Part shown: piece by piece, positions 37,752 through 48,196 of the stretch
Numbering within the stretch: position 1 is the stretch's first letter
Layout of the letters: the number at the start of each line of letters is the position of its first letter
Source of the DNA: Methylocapsa palsarum
GTDB taxonomy: Bacteria > Pseudomonadota > Alphaproteobacteria > Rhizobiales > Beijerinckiaceae
NCBI RefSeq assembly: GCF_900114285.1
Contig: NZ_FOSN01000009.1
Location: 1-64,000, forward strand
DNA length: 64,000 nucleotides
Reading direction: 5' to 3'
Program-made: the position numbers and the translations under genes
The notes under the pieces: model-generated
Told to the model about the DNA's origin: nothing
The model's database searches: none
Seen by the model: the letters and a program-made list of their open reading frames with translations, nothing else

Positions 37752-38999
37752 TCACGAGCGGTAATCGCCGTTGATCGCGACGTATTCCTTGGTCAGGTCG
37801 CAGGTCCAGACGATGGCTTCGCCCGCGCCGATGCCGAGATCGACATGGATGTCGATTTCCTGCTCGCGCATCAGCTTCGAGACTTCCGCCTCATTGTAGC
37901 GCGGATCGCGCAGACCCTTATGGGCGACGCGGATATTGCCGAACCAGATCGCGATTCTGTCGCGTTCGGCCTTCTCGCCGGCCTTGCCGATCGCCATGAC
38001 GATCCGGCCCCAATTGGCGTCCTCGCCGGCGATCGCGGTCTTCACCAGGGGCGAATTGGCGATCGAGAGGGCGATCTTCTTGGCGGCGGGAGCGGAGGCC
38101 GCGCCGGCGACGGTGATCTGCACGAACTTGCGCGCGCCTTCGCCATCCTTGACGACCTGATGGGCGAGATCGAGCAACAATCCGTCGAGCGCCGCCTTGA
38201 ACGAGGCGAGGCGGCGGTCGTTCGCGGCGGCGATTTCGGGCGCGCCGCGCGCCGCCGCCGCGCCGGTGGCGAACAGCAGCAAGGTGTCGGATGTCGAGGT
38301 GTCGCTGTCGATGGTGATGGCGTTGAACGACTTCCGCACGCTCTTGCCGAGCAGGGCTTGCAGGGCGGCCGCGGCGATCGGCGCGTCGGTGAACACAAAC
38401 GAGAGCATTGTCGCCATGTCCGGCGCGATCATCCCGGCGCCCTTGGCCATGCCGGCGATCGTGACTTCGACGCCGCCGATCTCGGCCTTGGCGGTCGCGA
38501 CCTTGGGATAGGTGTCCGTCGTCATGATCGCCTTCGCCGCCTCAAGGAGGCCATCGGCTCTGGCGTTTTTCACGAGTTTGGGCAGGATTCCCTCGAACTT
38601 CGAGGCGTCGAGCGGTTCGCCGATGACCCCGGTCGACGCCAGGAAGATCTGCGAGGCCGGGGCGCCCGTCGCCTTCGCGGCCAGCGTCGCGGCGAATTTG
38701 GTCGCCTTCGCCCCGGTCTTGCCGGTAAAAGCGTTGGCGTTGCCGGAATTGACCAAAAGGGCGCGCGCGCGCCCGCCGGAAAGCCGCGCCTGACACCATT
38801 CCACGGGCGCCGACGGGCATTTCGACTTGGTGAACACGCCCGCCACTTCCGCGCCGTCATCGAAGAGGGCGAGCATGACGTCCGTGCGGTTCTTGTAGCG
38901 GATGGCGGCCGCGCCGGTGGAAAAGCGCACCCCGTCGATTCCGGGCAGATCGGGATAGGACGCGGGCGCAAGCGGAGAGACGGCGGCGGGGGCGGCCAT
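37752..38999 (-). CDS. argJ: Bifunctional ornithine acetyltransferase / N-acetylglutamate synthase
   Basis: Recycles the acetyl group from N-acetylornithine to glutamate in arginine synthesis. 415 residues from ATG 38999. The self-cleavage motif [10 protein letters not shown] is at 121-130 with the nucleophile T123; SGNANAFTG (85-93) and [14 protein letters not shown] also fit. Cleavage yields alpha and beta chains. It follows the parvulin gene and precedes mutT on the same strand. Length is normal. Confidence 0.95.
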   Translation of the reverse strand: MAAPAAVSPLAPASYPDLPGIDGVRFSTGAAAIRYKNRTDVMLALFDDGAEVAGVFTKSKCPSAPVEWCQARLSGGRARALLVNSGNANAFTGKTGAKATKFAATLAAKATGAPASQIFLASTGVIGEPLDASKFEGILPKLVKNARADGLLEAAKAIMTTDTYPKVATAKAEIGGVEVTIAGMAKGAGMIAPDMATMLSFVFTDAPIAAAALQALLGKSVRKSFNAITIDSDTSTSDTLLLFATGAAAARGAPEIAAANDRRLASFKAALDGLLLDLAHQVVKDGEGARKFVQITVAGAASAPAAKKIALSIANSPLVKTAIAGEDANWGRIVMAIGKAGEKAERDRIAIWFGNIRVAHKGLRDPRYNEAEVSKLMREQEIDIHVDLGIGAGEAIVWTCDLTKEYVAINGDYRS

Positions 39000-39078
39000 G
39001 GTCTGCAATCCTTTGAATCGGGATCGGGGATCTGGAAGACCGGCGGCGGGAGAAACGCCGCCGGCCGCCGGCGTCGCT

Positions 39079-39948
39079 TTATGGTTTGGCGGGAGCGGGA
39101 GCCGCGTCCTTGCCGGCCGGAGCCGGCGGCGGATCGGTCCGCACGATTTTCGCGTTCTTGCGCAGCTCCTGCACCAGTTCGCTCTGGGCCTTCTGGGCGA
39201 CGTAACGGTTGACCTGGTCCTTCACGTCGGCGAGGGGCGGGAAGGTCTTTGGCCGTTTGCCTTCGACTTCGATGATATGCCAGCCGAACGAGCTCTTGAT
39301 CGGCTCCGAGCGTTGGCCGGGTTCGAGCTTGAACGCGGCGTCGGCGAATTCCGGCACCATGCGATCCTTGGTGAACCAGCCGAGATCGCCGCCCTCGGAG
39401 CCGGGATCCTTCGAGACCTCCTTGGCGACCTTGGCGAAATCCTCGCCGGCCTTGAGCCGTTTCAAGGCCGCCTGGGCGTCCGCTTCCGTCGGGACGAGGA
39501 TATGGCGCGCGTGAACCTCGATTTCGGGCTTTTGCGCCTTCGCGGCTTCCTCATACGCGGCTTTCACCGACGCATCGGTGATGGCGGACTTGGCCACCTG
39601 CCCCAGCAATGTCTCCATCAGCAGCTTTTCGCGGTAATAGGCCAGCTTGGCCGCAAAATCGGGGGCCTGATCGAGCTTATCGGCCTGCGCTTTTTGCGCG
39701 ACGAGGAGCCCGTCGATCAGAAAATCGAGCAAATAGGCTTCACGAGCTTTCCCTTCGATCTGCGGCGGAAGGCTGGCGCCGAGGTCCTCGGTCGCGATGC
39801 GCAGATCCTCGTCCGTTATGTCTTTCCCGTTAACGGTGGCGAGGACTTTGGCGGAGGCGGGCAGGACGGCGAAAACGCTCGCGGTCGAGAGGACCAGCGC
39901 GCAGACGAAACCAGCCGTCGTGCCGCGCAATGACGTGGGTGAGAACAT
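39079..39948 (-). CDS. Periplasmic parvulin-type peptidyl-prolyl isomerase
   Basis: 289 residues from ATG 39948 (GGAG 9 bases upstream; the longer start at 39981 is rejected). Signal peptide 1-33 (ends PASA). N-terminal SurA/PrsA-like helical chaperone region (about 35-135), then a rotamase domain (about 145-240) with [30 protein letters not shown] and [12 protein letters not shown]. The last ~20 residues are Pro/Ala/Lys-rich. Such proteins fold outer-membrane and secreted clients. Divergent from secA, which is a usual neighbour in this order. Confidence 0.92.
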   Translation of the reverse strand: MFSPTSLRGTTAGFVCALVLSTASVFAVLPASAKVLATVNGKDITDEDLRIATEDLGASLPPQIEGKAREAYLLDFLIDGLLVAQKAQADKLDQAPDFAAKLAYYREKLLMETLLGQVAKSAITDASVKAAYEEAAKAQKPEIEVHARHILVPTEADAQAALKRLKAGEDFAKVAKEVSKDPGSEGGDLGWFTKDRMVPEFADAAFKLEPGQRSEPIKSSFGWHIIEVEGKRPKTFPPLADVKDQVNRYVAQKAQSELVQELRKNAKIVRTDPPPAPAGKDAAPAPAKP

Positions 39949-40544
39949 GCAGTTGAGCTCCGGCTCTAGGAAAAAGACCAACCCGTGGTGGTAATGGGAT
40001 CGTAATCAGCGGTTCGAACGGGCGGACAGATGCACGACCGGGGGGATTTGACAAGCTCGGACCCCGATCTTATCTACCGCCCGAGGGTCGATAGGAGTGT
40101 TTTCGGATCGATTTCTTCGGCCGGATCGGTTGTTTGCGGCGCCAAAACCGCCGCTCATTTCCGCGCTCTTTAGGGTTCCGCGCTCTTTGGATCCCGTGTC
40201 CTTGCAGCGGTTCAAATCGCCCCAGGCCCGGCCGCCCTGGCCTTCGACGGGCGGCGTTCGCCGGCGCCCGGAGTCAACTTAATTCTCGAAAAACAGCAGG
40301 AATCCCCATCATGGCCGCCGCCCGCGGCAGATTTTGATCAACGGCCCGCCGCCGAACCCGAAGTCCCCGCGAAGACAATCCAATCCCCGCCCATCCCCGC
40401 CCATCCCCCGGATTGAGAGCTAAGGATACTGGCGGTTCGGGAGAGAGCGGGCGGCAGCGCTTGAGCGGCGGCGAAAAGAAACGCTAGAGTGAACGCCGCG
40501 ATCTTGGTATCGCAGGGGCCGCATCCAGAAAGGTGAACGAAATT
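39949..40544. other. Divergent intergenic region before secA
   Basis: 596 bases between the leftward parvulin gene and rightward secA. Contains a short tandem ATCCCCGCCC (40383-40402, two copies). No open frame with a ribosome site; promoters for both genes must lie here but cannot be placed. Confidence 0.5.
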
Positions 40545-43370
40545 ATGTTGGGCTCTCTCGCCAAAATGGTTTTCGGATCGGCGAACGATCGCCGCCTCAA
40601 GGGGTATCGCCCCAAGGTCGCCGCGATCAACGCCCTCGAACCGGAGATGGTGAAGCTCAGCGCAGAGGAGCTCGCCGCGAGGACCGTCGCGTTTCGCGAG
40701 CAGATCGCCGCCGGGAAGTCGCTCGACGACCTTCTCGTTCCGGCGTTCGCGACGGTGCGGGAAGCGGCGCGCCGCGTCCTCGGCCAGCGCCATTTCGACG
40801 TCCAGCTGATCGGCGGCATGGTTCTTCACGAAGGCGCGATCTCCGAGATGCGCACGGGCGAAGGCAAAACGCTTGTCGCGACTCTCGCGGCCTATCTCAA
40901 CGCGCTCGCCGGCAAGGGCGTGCATGTCGTCACGGTCAATGATTACCTCGCCCGCCGCGACTCCGAATGGATGGGCTCGATCTACAATTTCCTTGGAATG
41001 ACGACGGGCGTCATCGTTCATGGACTGGACGACGAGCAGCGCAGCCAGGCCTACGCCGCCGACATCACCTATGGCACCAACAACGAGTTCGGCTTCGATT
41101 ATCTGCGCGACAATATGAAGTACGAGCTGCGCCAGATGGTTCAGCGCGGCCATAATTACGCGATCGTCGACGAAGTGGACTCGATCCTGATCGACGAGGC
41201 CCGCACCCCGCTCATCATTTCGGGTCCCTCCGACGACAAGTCGGACCTTTACAACGCGATCGACAAGATTCTGCCGCGTCTTGTCTCCGCCGACTACGAC
41301 CTTGACGAGAAGCAGCGCACCGTCAACCTCACCGACGTCGGCAATGAACATATGGAGGAGCTGCTCCGCGAAATCGGCATTCTCACCGAAGGCTCGCTCT
41401 ACGAAGCGGCCAACGTGACCATTGTCCATCATGTCAATCAGGCGCTTCGCGCGCACATGCTGTTCCAGCGCGACAAGGAATATATCGTCCGCAACGGCGA
41501 AGTCGTGATCATCGACGAATTCACCGGCCGAATGATGCCGGGTCGGCGTTATTCCGAAGGCCTGCATCAGGCTCTCGAAGCGAAGGAGCACGTTCAGGTT
41601 CAGCCTGAGAATGTGACGATGGCCTCGATCACGTTTCAGAACTACTTCCGCCTTTACAAAAAGCTCGCCGGCATGACCGGAACCGCGACGACGGAGGCGG
41701 ACGAGTTCCATGAGATCTACAATCTCGAAGTGGTCGAGATTCCGACCAACCAGCCGGTCCGGCGCTTCGACGAAGACGATGAAGTCTATCGCACGGCGGA
41801 AGAAAAGCTGCGCGCGATCACCCGGGAGATCGAGGCCGCAAATGCGAAATTCCAGCCCTTGCTGGTGGGCACCACGTCGATCGAAAAATCCGAGCAACTC
41901 GCCGAGGCGATGAAGGCGCTCGGCTACAGGCAGATCGATTTCGCCGAGCCGCAAGCGCTGCAAAAGCTTTATGCGGCCGCTCGGGCGGACCGGCCCTCGA
42001 AGCTTTTCGCGGTCCTGAATGCGCGTTTCCACGAACAGGAGGCCTATATCGTCGCCGAGGCCGGCGTGCCGGGCGCGATCACGATTGCGACCAATATGGC
42101 GGGTCGCGGCACCGACATTCAGCTGGGCGGCAATGTCGAGATGCGGGTGGCGCAGGAATGCGCCAATCTGTCCGAGGGGCCGGAGCGGGACGCGAAGGAG
42201 GCGGAGATCCGCGCCGAAATTCAGCAGTTCAAGGAAAAAGCGCTCGCCGCAGGGGGCCTTTATATCATCGGCACCGAGCGGCACGAGAGCCGCCGCATCG
42301 ACAACCAGCTGCGCGGCCGCTCGGGCCGGCAGGGCGACCCCGGACGGTCCAAGTTCTTCCTCTCCCTCAAGGACGACCTGATGCGGATCTTCGGCTCGGA
42401 CCGCATGGAGAACATGCTGGTCAAGCTCGGCCTGAAGGAAGACGAGGCCATCGTTCACCCCTGGATCAACAAGGCTCTGGAAAAGGCGCAGCAAAAGGTC
42501 GAGGCGCGCAACTTCGACATGCGCAAGAACGTGCTGAAATACGACAATGTGATGAACGATCAGCGCAAGGTCGTGTTCGAGCAGCGCCGGGACATGATGG
42601 CGCAGGACTCCCTCGAAGAAACAATTCACGATATGCGGCAGGGCGTCGTCGACGATCTCGTCGCCAAGCATATTCCGGCCGACGCCTATCCCGAGGCCTG
42701 GGACGTCGAAGGGTTCAAGCAAGGGATCGAAACCGAGTTCAACATCGCCCTCCCGGTCGCCGATTGGGCGAAAGAGGAAGGCATCACCGAAGAAGACATG
42801 CGCGAACGGCTTCAGACCGCCGCGGACGAGGCCTACGCCAAGCGCGTTGAAAAAAATGGCCCTGAGATCATGCGCTATGTCGAGAAGCAGATCGTCCTGC
42901 AGGCGCTCGATCACCTTTGGCGGGAACATCTTCTGACGCTCGACCATTTGCGTCAGGTCGTCGGATGGCGCGGGATGGCTCAGCGCGATCCGCTCAACGA
43001 ATACAAGTCCGAAGCGTTCGAATTGTTCGGCGAGCTGATCACGCGCCTGCGCGAAGTGACGACTGCCCAGCTCAGCCGCGTCGAAGTGGCCTTCGAGCCG
43101 CCGCCCAGCCAGGTTCCGTCCGAGGCCGTCGCCTTTGACAAAGGCAATTCCGAAAACGCGACGGGCGCCGCCTTCGCCGTCGCGAACAGCGCCTTCGCCA
43201 CGCCGAAGAACGAGACCATGCTGCTTAGCTCCGGCGGAACGACAGAAACGCTTGGGGTCGGCGGCGAAAACTCACCCTATGGAAAGGTCGGCCGGAATCA
43301 GCCCTGTCCTTGCGGATCCGGTCGCAAATTCAAACATTGTCATGGGGCCCTGGCGAAAAGCGCGTCCTAG
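40545..43370 (+). CDS. secA: Preprotein translocase ATPase SecA
   Basis: Motor of the Sec export pathway, pushing unfolded proteins through SecYEG. 941 residues from ATG 40545 ([20 protein letters not shown], the family opening); GTG 40533 is a poor alternative. Walker A RTGEGKT at 103-109, [14 protein letters not shown] near 210, helicase motif [11 protein letters not shown] near 518, RSGRQGDPG near 595, and the C-terminal SEC-C zinc-binding motif [14 protein letters not shown] (about 923-936). Length is normal. Its TAG stop abuts repeat R6. Confidence 0.97.
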   Translation: MLGSLAKMVFGSANDRRLKGYRPKVAAINALEPEMVKLSAEELAARTVAFREQIAAGKSLDDLLVPAFATVREAARRVLGQRHFDVQLIGGMVLHEGAISEMRTGEGKTLVATLAAYLNALAGKGVHVVTVNDYLARRDSEWMGSIYNFLGMTTGVIVHGLDDEQRSQAYAADITYGTNNEFGFDYLRDNMKYELRQMVQRGHNYAIVDEVDSILIDEARTPLIISGPSDDKSDLYNAIDKILPRLVSADYDLDEKQRTVNLTDVGNEHMEELLREIGILTEGSLYEAANVTIVHHVNQALRAHMLFQRDKEYIVRNGEVVIIDEFTGRMMPGRRYSEGLHQALEAKEHVQVQPENVTMASITFQNYFRLYKKLAGMTGTATTEADEFHEIYNLEVVEIPTNQPVRRFDEDDEVYRTAEEKLRAITREIEAANAKFQPLLVGTTSIEKSEQLAEAMKALGYRQIDFAEPQALQKLYAAARADRPSKLFAVLNARFHEQEAYIVAEAGVPGAITIATNMAGRGTDIQLGGNVEMRVAQECANLSEGPERDAKEAEIRAEIQQFKEKALAAGGLYIIGTERHESRRIDNQLRGRSGRQGDPGRSKFFLSLKDDLMRIFGSDRMENMLVKLGLKEDEAIVHPWINKALEKAQQKVEARNFDMRKNVLKYDNVMNDQRKVVFEQRRDMMAQDSLEETIHDMRQGVVDDLVAKHIPADAYPEAWDVEGFKQGIETEFNIALPVADWAKEEGITEEDMRERLQTAADEAYAKRVEKNGPEIMRYVEKQIVLQALDHLWREHLLTLDHLRQVVGWRGMAQRDPLNEYKSEAFELFGELITRLREVTTAQLSRVEVAFEPPPSQVPSEAVAFDKGNSENATGAAFAVANSAFATPKNETMLLSSGGTTETLGVGGENSPYGKVGRNQPCPCGSGRKFKHCHGALAKSAS

Positions 43371-43480
43371 GCGTTGTCCGATCGCATGAAGTCGTGCGAT
43401 CGATCAGAAATCGCTCCAGAGTCAAAAGCTTGAGCATAGTCTTGTCGATGGGATTCAATTCAATCGGAATATTCTCTAGA
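43371..43480 (-). repeat. Dispersed repeat copy R6 (full length)
   Basis: Begins at the secA stop: GCGTTGTCCGATCGCATGAA, the B pair GTCGTGCGATCGATCAG, linker CCAGAGTCAAAAGCTTGAGC, then diverged palindrome A ending GGAATATTCTCTAGA. Confidence 0.88.
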
Positions 43481-43765
43481 CTGACTGAATGCCGAGCCAG
43501 CAGGCGAGCAGAATCGCGCGCTCCACTTGCCGGAGAACCGGGAACGAAATTGGGGGGCGTTTGCGTTTGATCGAATGCAAGCAAGTCCCGCTCGTTCCGG
43601 CGGAGCATAATGTCAACTAAAACCCGGCTCATGCTGGCTCGCCTCGTTGAGAGCTTGGCTCCTTTAGAGAATGGGTTGTTGAGGAATGGGGTGGGTGCGA
43701 GCCCCGCGTCACATGCCTTTCGCACCGTAAAAATAAAATAATTTTGCCTCAAGGGAGAACAATTT
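43481..43765. other. Intergenic region before the Met/His-rich gene
   Basis: 285 bases holding no recognisable gene. An AT-rich stretch just upstream of 43766 (GTAAAAATAAAATAATTTTG) looks like a promoter or leader region. Confidence 0.45.
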
Positions 43766-44551
43766 ATGAACACGCCCAAAACAAAATCCAAGACGAAAAC
43801 CATGACGAAACTCACGGCTGACCTTCTGCTGGGCCTTCCTTTCGCCGCGGTTGTGACCTTCGGAGCCATCGCCGCTTCCGCCCAGGCTCCCGCGCCAGCC
43901 CCGACTCCGGCTCCCGCCCCCCCGGCGCAGGCAATGCCCGGTATGGATCACGGCGCCCACGGCATGATGGGCGGTGCCGGCATGCCTGGCATGGACCACG
44001 CCGGGATGGGCCACGGCGGCATGGACCACACCGGGATGATGGGCGACATGAGTCAGATGCGGTCCATGATGCACGACATGATGGGCCAGATGGCCGCATC
44101 AGCGGATGAACGCATTGCGGCGCTCAAGACCGAACTCAAGATCACGGATGCGCAGGCGCCGCTATGGAAGACTTTCGCGGACGCCCTTTCGGCCGCGGCG
44201 AAATCGATGGATCACGCCCATCACGACATGATGCCGGCCGCGCCGGCCGCTGCGCCCGTCGCAGTCGCGCCCAAGCCTGTCGTCGCGCATGGCGACACCT
44301 CCTACCCGGACCTCGGCATCATCAAGAAGACCGGCGACGCCCCGGCCCCAACTGCCGCGCCAGCCGCCGCGAAAGCGGACGATTCAACCGCGCTTCCCGC
44401 GCGGCTCGGTCATTTCGAGGAAGCGCTCAAGGAACATCTCGAATCCCTCAAGGCCATCAAGACCTCCCTCGATCCTCTCTACGCCTCGTTCAGCGACGAG
44501 CAGAAGAAGATCGCGGACGGCCTGATGGTCGGGCCCATGGGCGTGATGTAA
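43766..44551 (+). CDS. Periplasmic Met/His-rich protein with an LTXXQ (Spy/CpxP-like) domain
   Basis: 261 residues from ATG 43766, GGGAG upstream. Signal peptide about 12-39 after a basic KTKSKTKT head. Residues 56-110 are MPGMDHGAHGMMGG-type repeats, a composition often found in copper- or silver-binding periplasmic proteins. Residues 112-155 (ADERIAALKTELKITDAQAP) and 215-255 (ARLGHFEEALKEHLESLK, FSDEQKKIADGLM) are two LTXXQ-type helical pairs as in Spy/CpxP. Function likely metal handling or periplasmic chaperone; the metal is inferred from composition only. Confidence 0.78.
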   Translation: MNTPKTKSKTKTMTKLTADLLLGLPFAAVVTFGAIAASAQAPAPAPTPAPAPPAQAMPGMDHGAHGMMGGAGMPGMDHAGMGHGGMDHTGMMGDMSQMRSMMHDMMGQMAASADERIAALKTELKITDAQAPLWKTFADALSAAAKSMDHAHHDMMPAAPAAAPVAVAPKPVVAHGDTSYPDLGIIKKTGDAPAPTAAPAAAKADDSTALPARLGHFEEALKEHLESLKAIKTSLDPLYASFSDEQKKIADGLMVGPMGVM

Positions 44552-44764
44552 CAGCCGGACCGCCCCCCTGCTTCGGCCGCGAGAGCGCGCGGCCGGAGAA
44601 TAGTGCTTGTCCGATCTCTCATTCGCCATCCAATTCATCGATTTGGAAACGCGCCGGACCTTTGAGGCCCGGCGCCCGGTGCGCCCACGCACAGCCTTGC
44701 CGGAGCGCGAGGCCTAGTCTCCAGACATCGCCCGAACGAACAGCGGCGAAGAAGGAGAGCAGCT

Positions 44765-45052
44765 ATGATCAACGTCCGCAAGACCATCGCAACCGGCCTC
44801 GCCGTCACGACTCTCGGCCTCGCCGTCGCTACCACGTCCACCCCCGCCGCGGCGTGGGGCTATCATCCCTGGGGTTGGGGTATTGGCGCCGCCGCCGCCG
44901 GCCTGGCGCTTGGCGCGGCCGCCGCCACTGCGGCTCCCTATTACGGTTACGGCTATGGATATGGTTACGGCGGCTGCTACATGACGCGCCAGCCGGCGAC
45001 GGATGTCTATGGCAATTTCGTCGGCTATCGCCGCGTCCGGGTCTGCGGCTGA
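44765..45052 (+). CDS. Small secreted Gly/Tyr/Ala-rich protein
   Basis: 95 residues, ATG 44765 with GGAGAG upstream. Signal peptide 1-30 (ends PAAA). Mature part WGYHPWGWG, an Ala-rich hydrophobic stretch (about 41-57), PYYGYGYGYGYGGCYMTRQ and a C-terminal RRVRVCG with two cysteines (about 71 and 94). Short Gly/Tyr secreted proteins of this kind are common in Hyphomicrobiales with no known role. Confidence 0.75.
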   Translation: MINVRKTIATGLAVTTLGLAVATTSTPAAAWGYHPWGWGIGAAAAGLALGAAAATAAPYYGYGYGYGYGGCYMTRQPATDVYGNFVGYRRVRVCG

Positions 45053-45078
45053 GACCGGAGCCCGAGCGCCGCGCCGCC

Positions 45079-45191
45079 TGGAGCGCTTTCCGATCGCATG
45101 CAGTCATGCGATCGATCAGAAATCGCTCCAGAGTCAAAGACTTGAGCGTATTCTTATTGATGGGATTGATTCAATCCAATCGGAATATGCT
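45079..45191 (-). repeat. Dispersed repeat copy R7 (full length)
   Basis: GGAGCGCTTTCCGATCGCAT, the B pair GCAGTCATGCGATCGATCAG, linker CCAGAGTCAAAGACTTGAGC, palindrome A with GATTGATTCAATCCAATCGG, ending ATATGCTTGAG. Directly abuts R8 in the same orientation. Confidence 0.93.
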
Positions 45192-45305
45192 TGAGCGCTT
45201 TCCGATCGCATGCAGTCATGCGATCGATCAGAAATCGCTCCAGAGTCAAAAAATTGAGCATATTCTTCTCGATTGGATTGATTCAATCCGATCGGAATAT
45301 GCTCT
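45192..45305 (-). repeat. Dispersed repeat copy R8 (tandem neighbour of R7)
   Basis: Near-identical to R7: same B hairpin, linker CCAGAGTCAAAAAATTGAGC, and palindrome A with TTGGATTGATTCAATCCGAT, ending ATATGCTC. The shared GAGC at the joint suggests unequal exchange or head-to-tail insertion. Confidence 0.93.
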
Positions 45306-45388
45306 ATCGAAGCGCGAACCCGCTGGCCTCCGGCGCGTATTGTCCGGGGGCCGTCGGCTTTTCGCCGCCTTGACCGCGCCTCATGAGG

Positions 45389-45438
45389 CAAGTCTTGGTC
45401 AAGCAAGTCTTGGTCCCACAAGTCTTGGCGGGCAAGTC
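45389..45438 (-). repeat. 15-base tandem repeat, CAAGTCTTGG unit
   Basis: CAAGTCTTGG at 45389, 45404 and 45419 (exact 15-base period) and a truncated CAAGTC at 45433. On the minus strand it begins right after the TGA stop of the UPF0104 gene. Same core as the array at 4390-4443. Confidence 0.85.
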
Positions 45439-46456
45439 AAGCCTCCGTCTTCTGATCCGGCTTCCTGGCGGGGGCGTCTTCCGGATGGTCATGGTGCAGC
45501 ACTTCATCGAGCCGGCTGCGTTCGAACAGGATGACCACGAAAATCGAAAAGATCAGCGGCACGATCAGGTAAAAAAACCTGAACACCAGAAGCGCCGCGA
45601 GCACCTGCGTCTTGGGCAGCGACGGCACGGCGGTGATGAAAAACCATTCGAAAACGCCGAGGCCGCCCGGCGCATTCGACCAGAGCGCCGCCGAGAACGA
45701 GGCGACGAACACGCCGAGCACGACGAAAAAGCCGGGGTTGCCGACCTCAGGCAAAGCGAAATAAATGATGCCCGCGGCGCCAAGCAGTTCGAGGGGGGAC
45801 GCGATCAATTGCCGCACCGCGATTTCAGGCTTTGGATATTCGAGTTTGAACCCTCGGACGACCAGCGGCTTAAATCCGAACACGGATCCGATCACGTAAA
45901 TCGCGACGCCGGCAAGCATGACCGCGCCGATGATCCGCGCCATGGTCGCGTCGGTCAAAAACCGCAAATTGCTTGGCAACATGCCGCGGAAGCGGCTCAA
46001 TTGCTCCGGTTCGAGAACCGAGATCAGCCCTCCCACCAGGATTGTTCCGAGGGCGAAGGTCAGCGAGCACACAGCGACGAGGACGGCGACCTGCGCGGCG
46101 CTCAGTCCCTTGGTGCTGTAGGCGCGGTAGCGGACCATCGCCCCCGAGAAAACAGTCGCGCCGATATTATGGGCGATCGCGTAGGTGGTGAACGAGCAGA
46201 GCGAGATGAAAATCCAGGAAATGTGCTTCACGCCGAGGTGGATCAGCGCGATCCGGTCGTACCAGGCCAACGCCGCGTAAGCGACGAGAGTCGACAACAC
46301 CGCCAGGACGTAGCGGGAGGCTGGGATGGCCTTGAGGTATTCCCAGACTTCAGGACCGACCGCTTCACCCTTGAACTCCTTATGAAGGAGCCAGAGCGAC
46401 ACCACGACGGCGATCAATCCGATCGCCGGCCAGATAAAATCGAGAACACGTTTCAT
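45437..46456 (-). CDS. UPF0104 / lysylphosphatidylglycerol-synthase flippase-like membrane protein
   Basis: 339 residues from ATG 46456 with GGAGCCTC upstream; the frame is open 30 codons further but those lack family features. About eight transmembrane helices in the YbhN/AglD arrangement: NIGATVFSGAMVRYRAYS and LWSNAPGGLGVFEWFF are typical motifs. The family includes the N-terminal flippase part of MprF; the C-terminal aminoacyl-transferase domain of MprF is absent. Substrate unknown. The stop is overlapped by the tandem repeat at 45389-45438. Confidence 0.85.
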   Translation of the reverse strand: MKRVLDFIWPAIGLIAVVVSLWLLHKEFKGEAVGPEVWEYLKAIPASRYVLAVLSTLVAYAALAWYDRIALIHLGVKHISWIFISLCSFTTYAIAHNIGATVFSGAMVRYRAYSTKGLSAAQVAVLVAVCSLTFALGTILVGGLISVLEPEQLSRFRGMLPSNLRFLTDATMARIIGAVMLAGVAIYVIGSVFGFKPLVVRGFKLEYPKPEIAVRQLIASPLELLGAAGIIYFALPEVGNPGFFVVLGVFVASFSAALWSNAPGGLGVFEWFFITAVPSLPKTQVLAALLVFRFFYLIVPLIFSIFVVILFERSRLDEVLHHDHPEDAPARKPDQKTEA

Positions 46457-46600
46457 GAGGCTCCGGTCAGGCTGGGCTTTTCGGCCGGTTGGCCTTGTAA
46501 ATCTCTGGCAATCCCTGCACCAAGAGCGTTTTCGCCGCAAGGGCAAACCTGCCCGGCGGTGACCGGCGCGGGTCTTCCCGGCCCCGCGGCAAGCCTTGCT

Positions 46601-47008
46601 TTATGCGCCCATCGCCCGTAACCGCAGGCCGGCGTCTTCGAGCGGCTGCGGCGCCGGCTCGGCGGAATGATCGGATTTCCGGTCGCGGCCTTCAGTATTT
46701 TGCGCCTTGGTCAGGTCGTCGAGGGCTTCGTCGAGACATTGCCGGGCTTCCTCGAGCTGAGCCATCAGCTCCTGCGCCGAACGATGCAGATTGTCGCGCC
46801 GCGTGCGGGCCGCGCGGGCGTAGGTCGGATAAGCGAAATGCGAGGCGTCGAAAATGCCCGCCCGCTGCTCCTCGATCGCCACCTCCTGATCGAGTTCTCG
46901 GGCGATCTTGGAGAATTCGGCGACCATCGATTCGATCTGGACGACCCGCCGGCGTTTCTCATCGACCTGAAAGCGCTTAAGGCGGGTGACTGTTTCCTGC
47001 AGCTTCAT
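46601..47008 (-). CDS. fliJ: FliJ-like flagellar export chaperone protein
   Basis: 135 residues from ATG 47008, GAGGG upstream. Predicted almost wholly helical, with heptad-like KLQETVTRLKRFQVDEKRRR and AQELMAQLEEARQCLDEALDD, the coiled-coil pattern of FliJ. FliJ links export chaperones to the FliI ATPase in flagellar secretion. It is divergent from ctrA, as in other alphaproteobacteria, but the usual fliI neighbour is missing: a UPF0104 gene follows instead. In a non-flagellated host it would be an orphan. Confidence 0.75.
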   Translation of the reverse strand: MKLQETVTRLKRFQVDEKRRRVVQIESMVAEFSKIARELDQEVAIEEQRAGIFDASHFAYPTYARAARTRRDNLHRSAQELMAQLEEARQCLDEALDDLTKAQNTEGRDRKSDHSAEPAPQPLEDAGLRLRAMGA

Positions 47009-47473
47009 GTCCCTCAACTCCAACGGCCTTGCTCTTCTGGGGCGGATCGCCTGGGATCGCTCTGACCTCGTAACTTTGCCGCATTAAAGTTGCCCGTTCG
47101 TTACCTTGACGAGACGGGACGAATCTTCCCCGTTTGCTTGGCGCGGGGTACGCTTGGCCCAAGTCCCTTCAGTGATTCGCGTTCGTATTTTTCCGTCGCT
47201 CGATCCCGCCGCTCCTTCGTGGCGCAAGGTTCGGCGGTCATGGTTGCGCGTCGGCGGCGTTCGCCAAATCAGTGGCGCCGCCCGTTTAAGGTTAGCGGCC
47301 ATGGTTCGAATTTCGTTACGGGAATGAGTTTGTTAACCAATGGCCGTTAAGGTTACGGAATTCGCAGCGAGCCGGCCTTAGCAAGAAGGGCCGCCTCAAC
47401 CTCTGCCGCAAAGGGCTTTTGAAGATCTCGCGCGTCGGCAGGCGACCGACGGGGGGAAGATGGGGAACCTCAG
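47009..47473 (+). promoter_or_regulatory. Shared fliJ-like/ctrA control region with candidate CtrA half-sites
   Basis: 465 bases between divergent genes. TTAACC-type half-sites appear: TTAACCAA at 47333-47340 followed by GTTAA at 47346-47350, and CCGTTTAAGGTTAGCGG around 47281-47298. The spacing is not the exact TTAA-N7-TTAA of Caulobacter CtrA boxes, so autoregulation is plausible, not shown. No coding frame supported. Confidence 0.4.
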
Positions 47474-48175
47474 ATGCGCGTATTATTGATTGAAGACGAC
47501 AGCGCCACGGCTCAAAGCATTGAGCTGATGCTGAAATCCGAGAATTTCAATGTTTATACGACTGATCTTGGCGAAGAGGCGATCGACCTCGGCAAGCTCT
47601 ACGATTACGATATCATTTTGCTCGATTTGAACCTGCCCGACATGTCCGGCTATGAGGTGCTGAAGACCCTGCGGATCGCCAAGGTCAAGACGCCGATCCT
47701 CATTCTCTCGGGCCTCGCCGCCATCGAGGACAAGGTCAAGGGCCTTGGCTTCGGCGCCGACGATTACCTGACGAAGCCCTTCCACAAGGACGAGCTCGTC
47801 GCCCGCATCCACGCCATCGTGCGGCGCTCGAAGGGCCACGCGCAATCGGTCATCACGACGGGCGACCTCATCGTCAATCTCGATCAGAAGACTGTCGAGG
47901 TCAGCGGCGCAAGGGTCCACCTGACCGGCAAGGAATATCAGATGCTGGAGCTGCTCTCGCTCCGCAAGGGCACGACCCTCACCAAGGAAATGTTCCTCAA
48001 CCACCTTTACGGCGGCATGGACGAGCCCGAATTGAAGATTATCGACGTCTTCATCTGCAAATTGCGCAAGAAACTCGCCAATGCGAGCCAGGGCCGTAAT
48101 TACATCGAGACGGTCTGGGGCCGCGGCTACGTGCTGCGCGAGCCGAGCGACGAGGAAGAGCGGATCACGGCTTAA
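47474..48175 (+). CDS. ctrA: Cell-cycle response regulator CtrA
   Basis: Master transcription regulator of alphaproteobacterial cell cycle, motility and envelope genes. 233 residues: receiver domain 1-118 with acidic pocket E7-D8-D9, phosphoacceptor D51 in [14 protein letters not shown] and K106-type lysine in TKPFHKDEL; winged-helix DNA-binding domain about 125-225 with [35 protein letters not shown] and [11 protein letters not shown]. Near-invariant CtrA sequence. Phosphorylated through CckA and ChpT; chpT lies 2.1 kb downstream on the opposite strand. Confidence 0.97.
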   Translation: MRVLLIEDDSATAQSIELMLKSENFNVYTTDLGEEAIDLGKLYDYDIILLDLNLPDMSGYEVLKTLRIAKVKTPILILSGLAAIEDKVKGLGFGADDYLTKPFHKDELVARIHAIVRRSKGHAQSVITTGDLIVNLDQKTVEVSGARVHLTGKEYQMLELLSLRKGTTLTKEMFLNHLYGGMDEPELKIIDVFICKLRKKLANASQGRNYIETVWGRGYVLREPSDEEERITA

Positions 48176-48196
48176 GGCGCGGGCATCGCTTTCGCA

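Noticed and set aside
39990-40040. GGTTCGAAC near 40,011, like a tRNA T-arm
   Set aside because: No matching acceptor or anticodon arms can be formed around it.
40338-42947. Long minus-strand open frame opposite secA
   Set aside because: Shadow of a highly conserved gene; composition is Arg/Asp/Val-rich noise.
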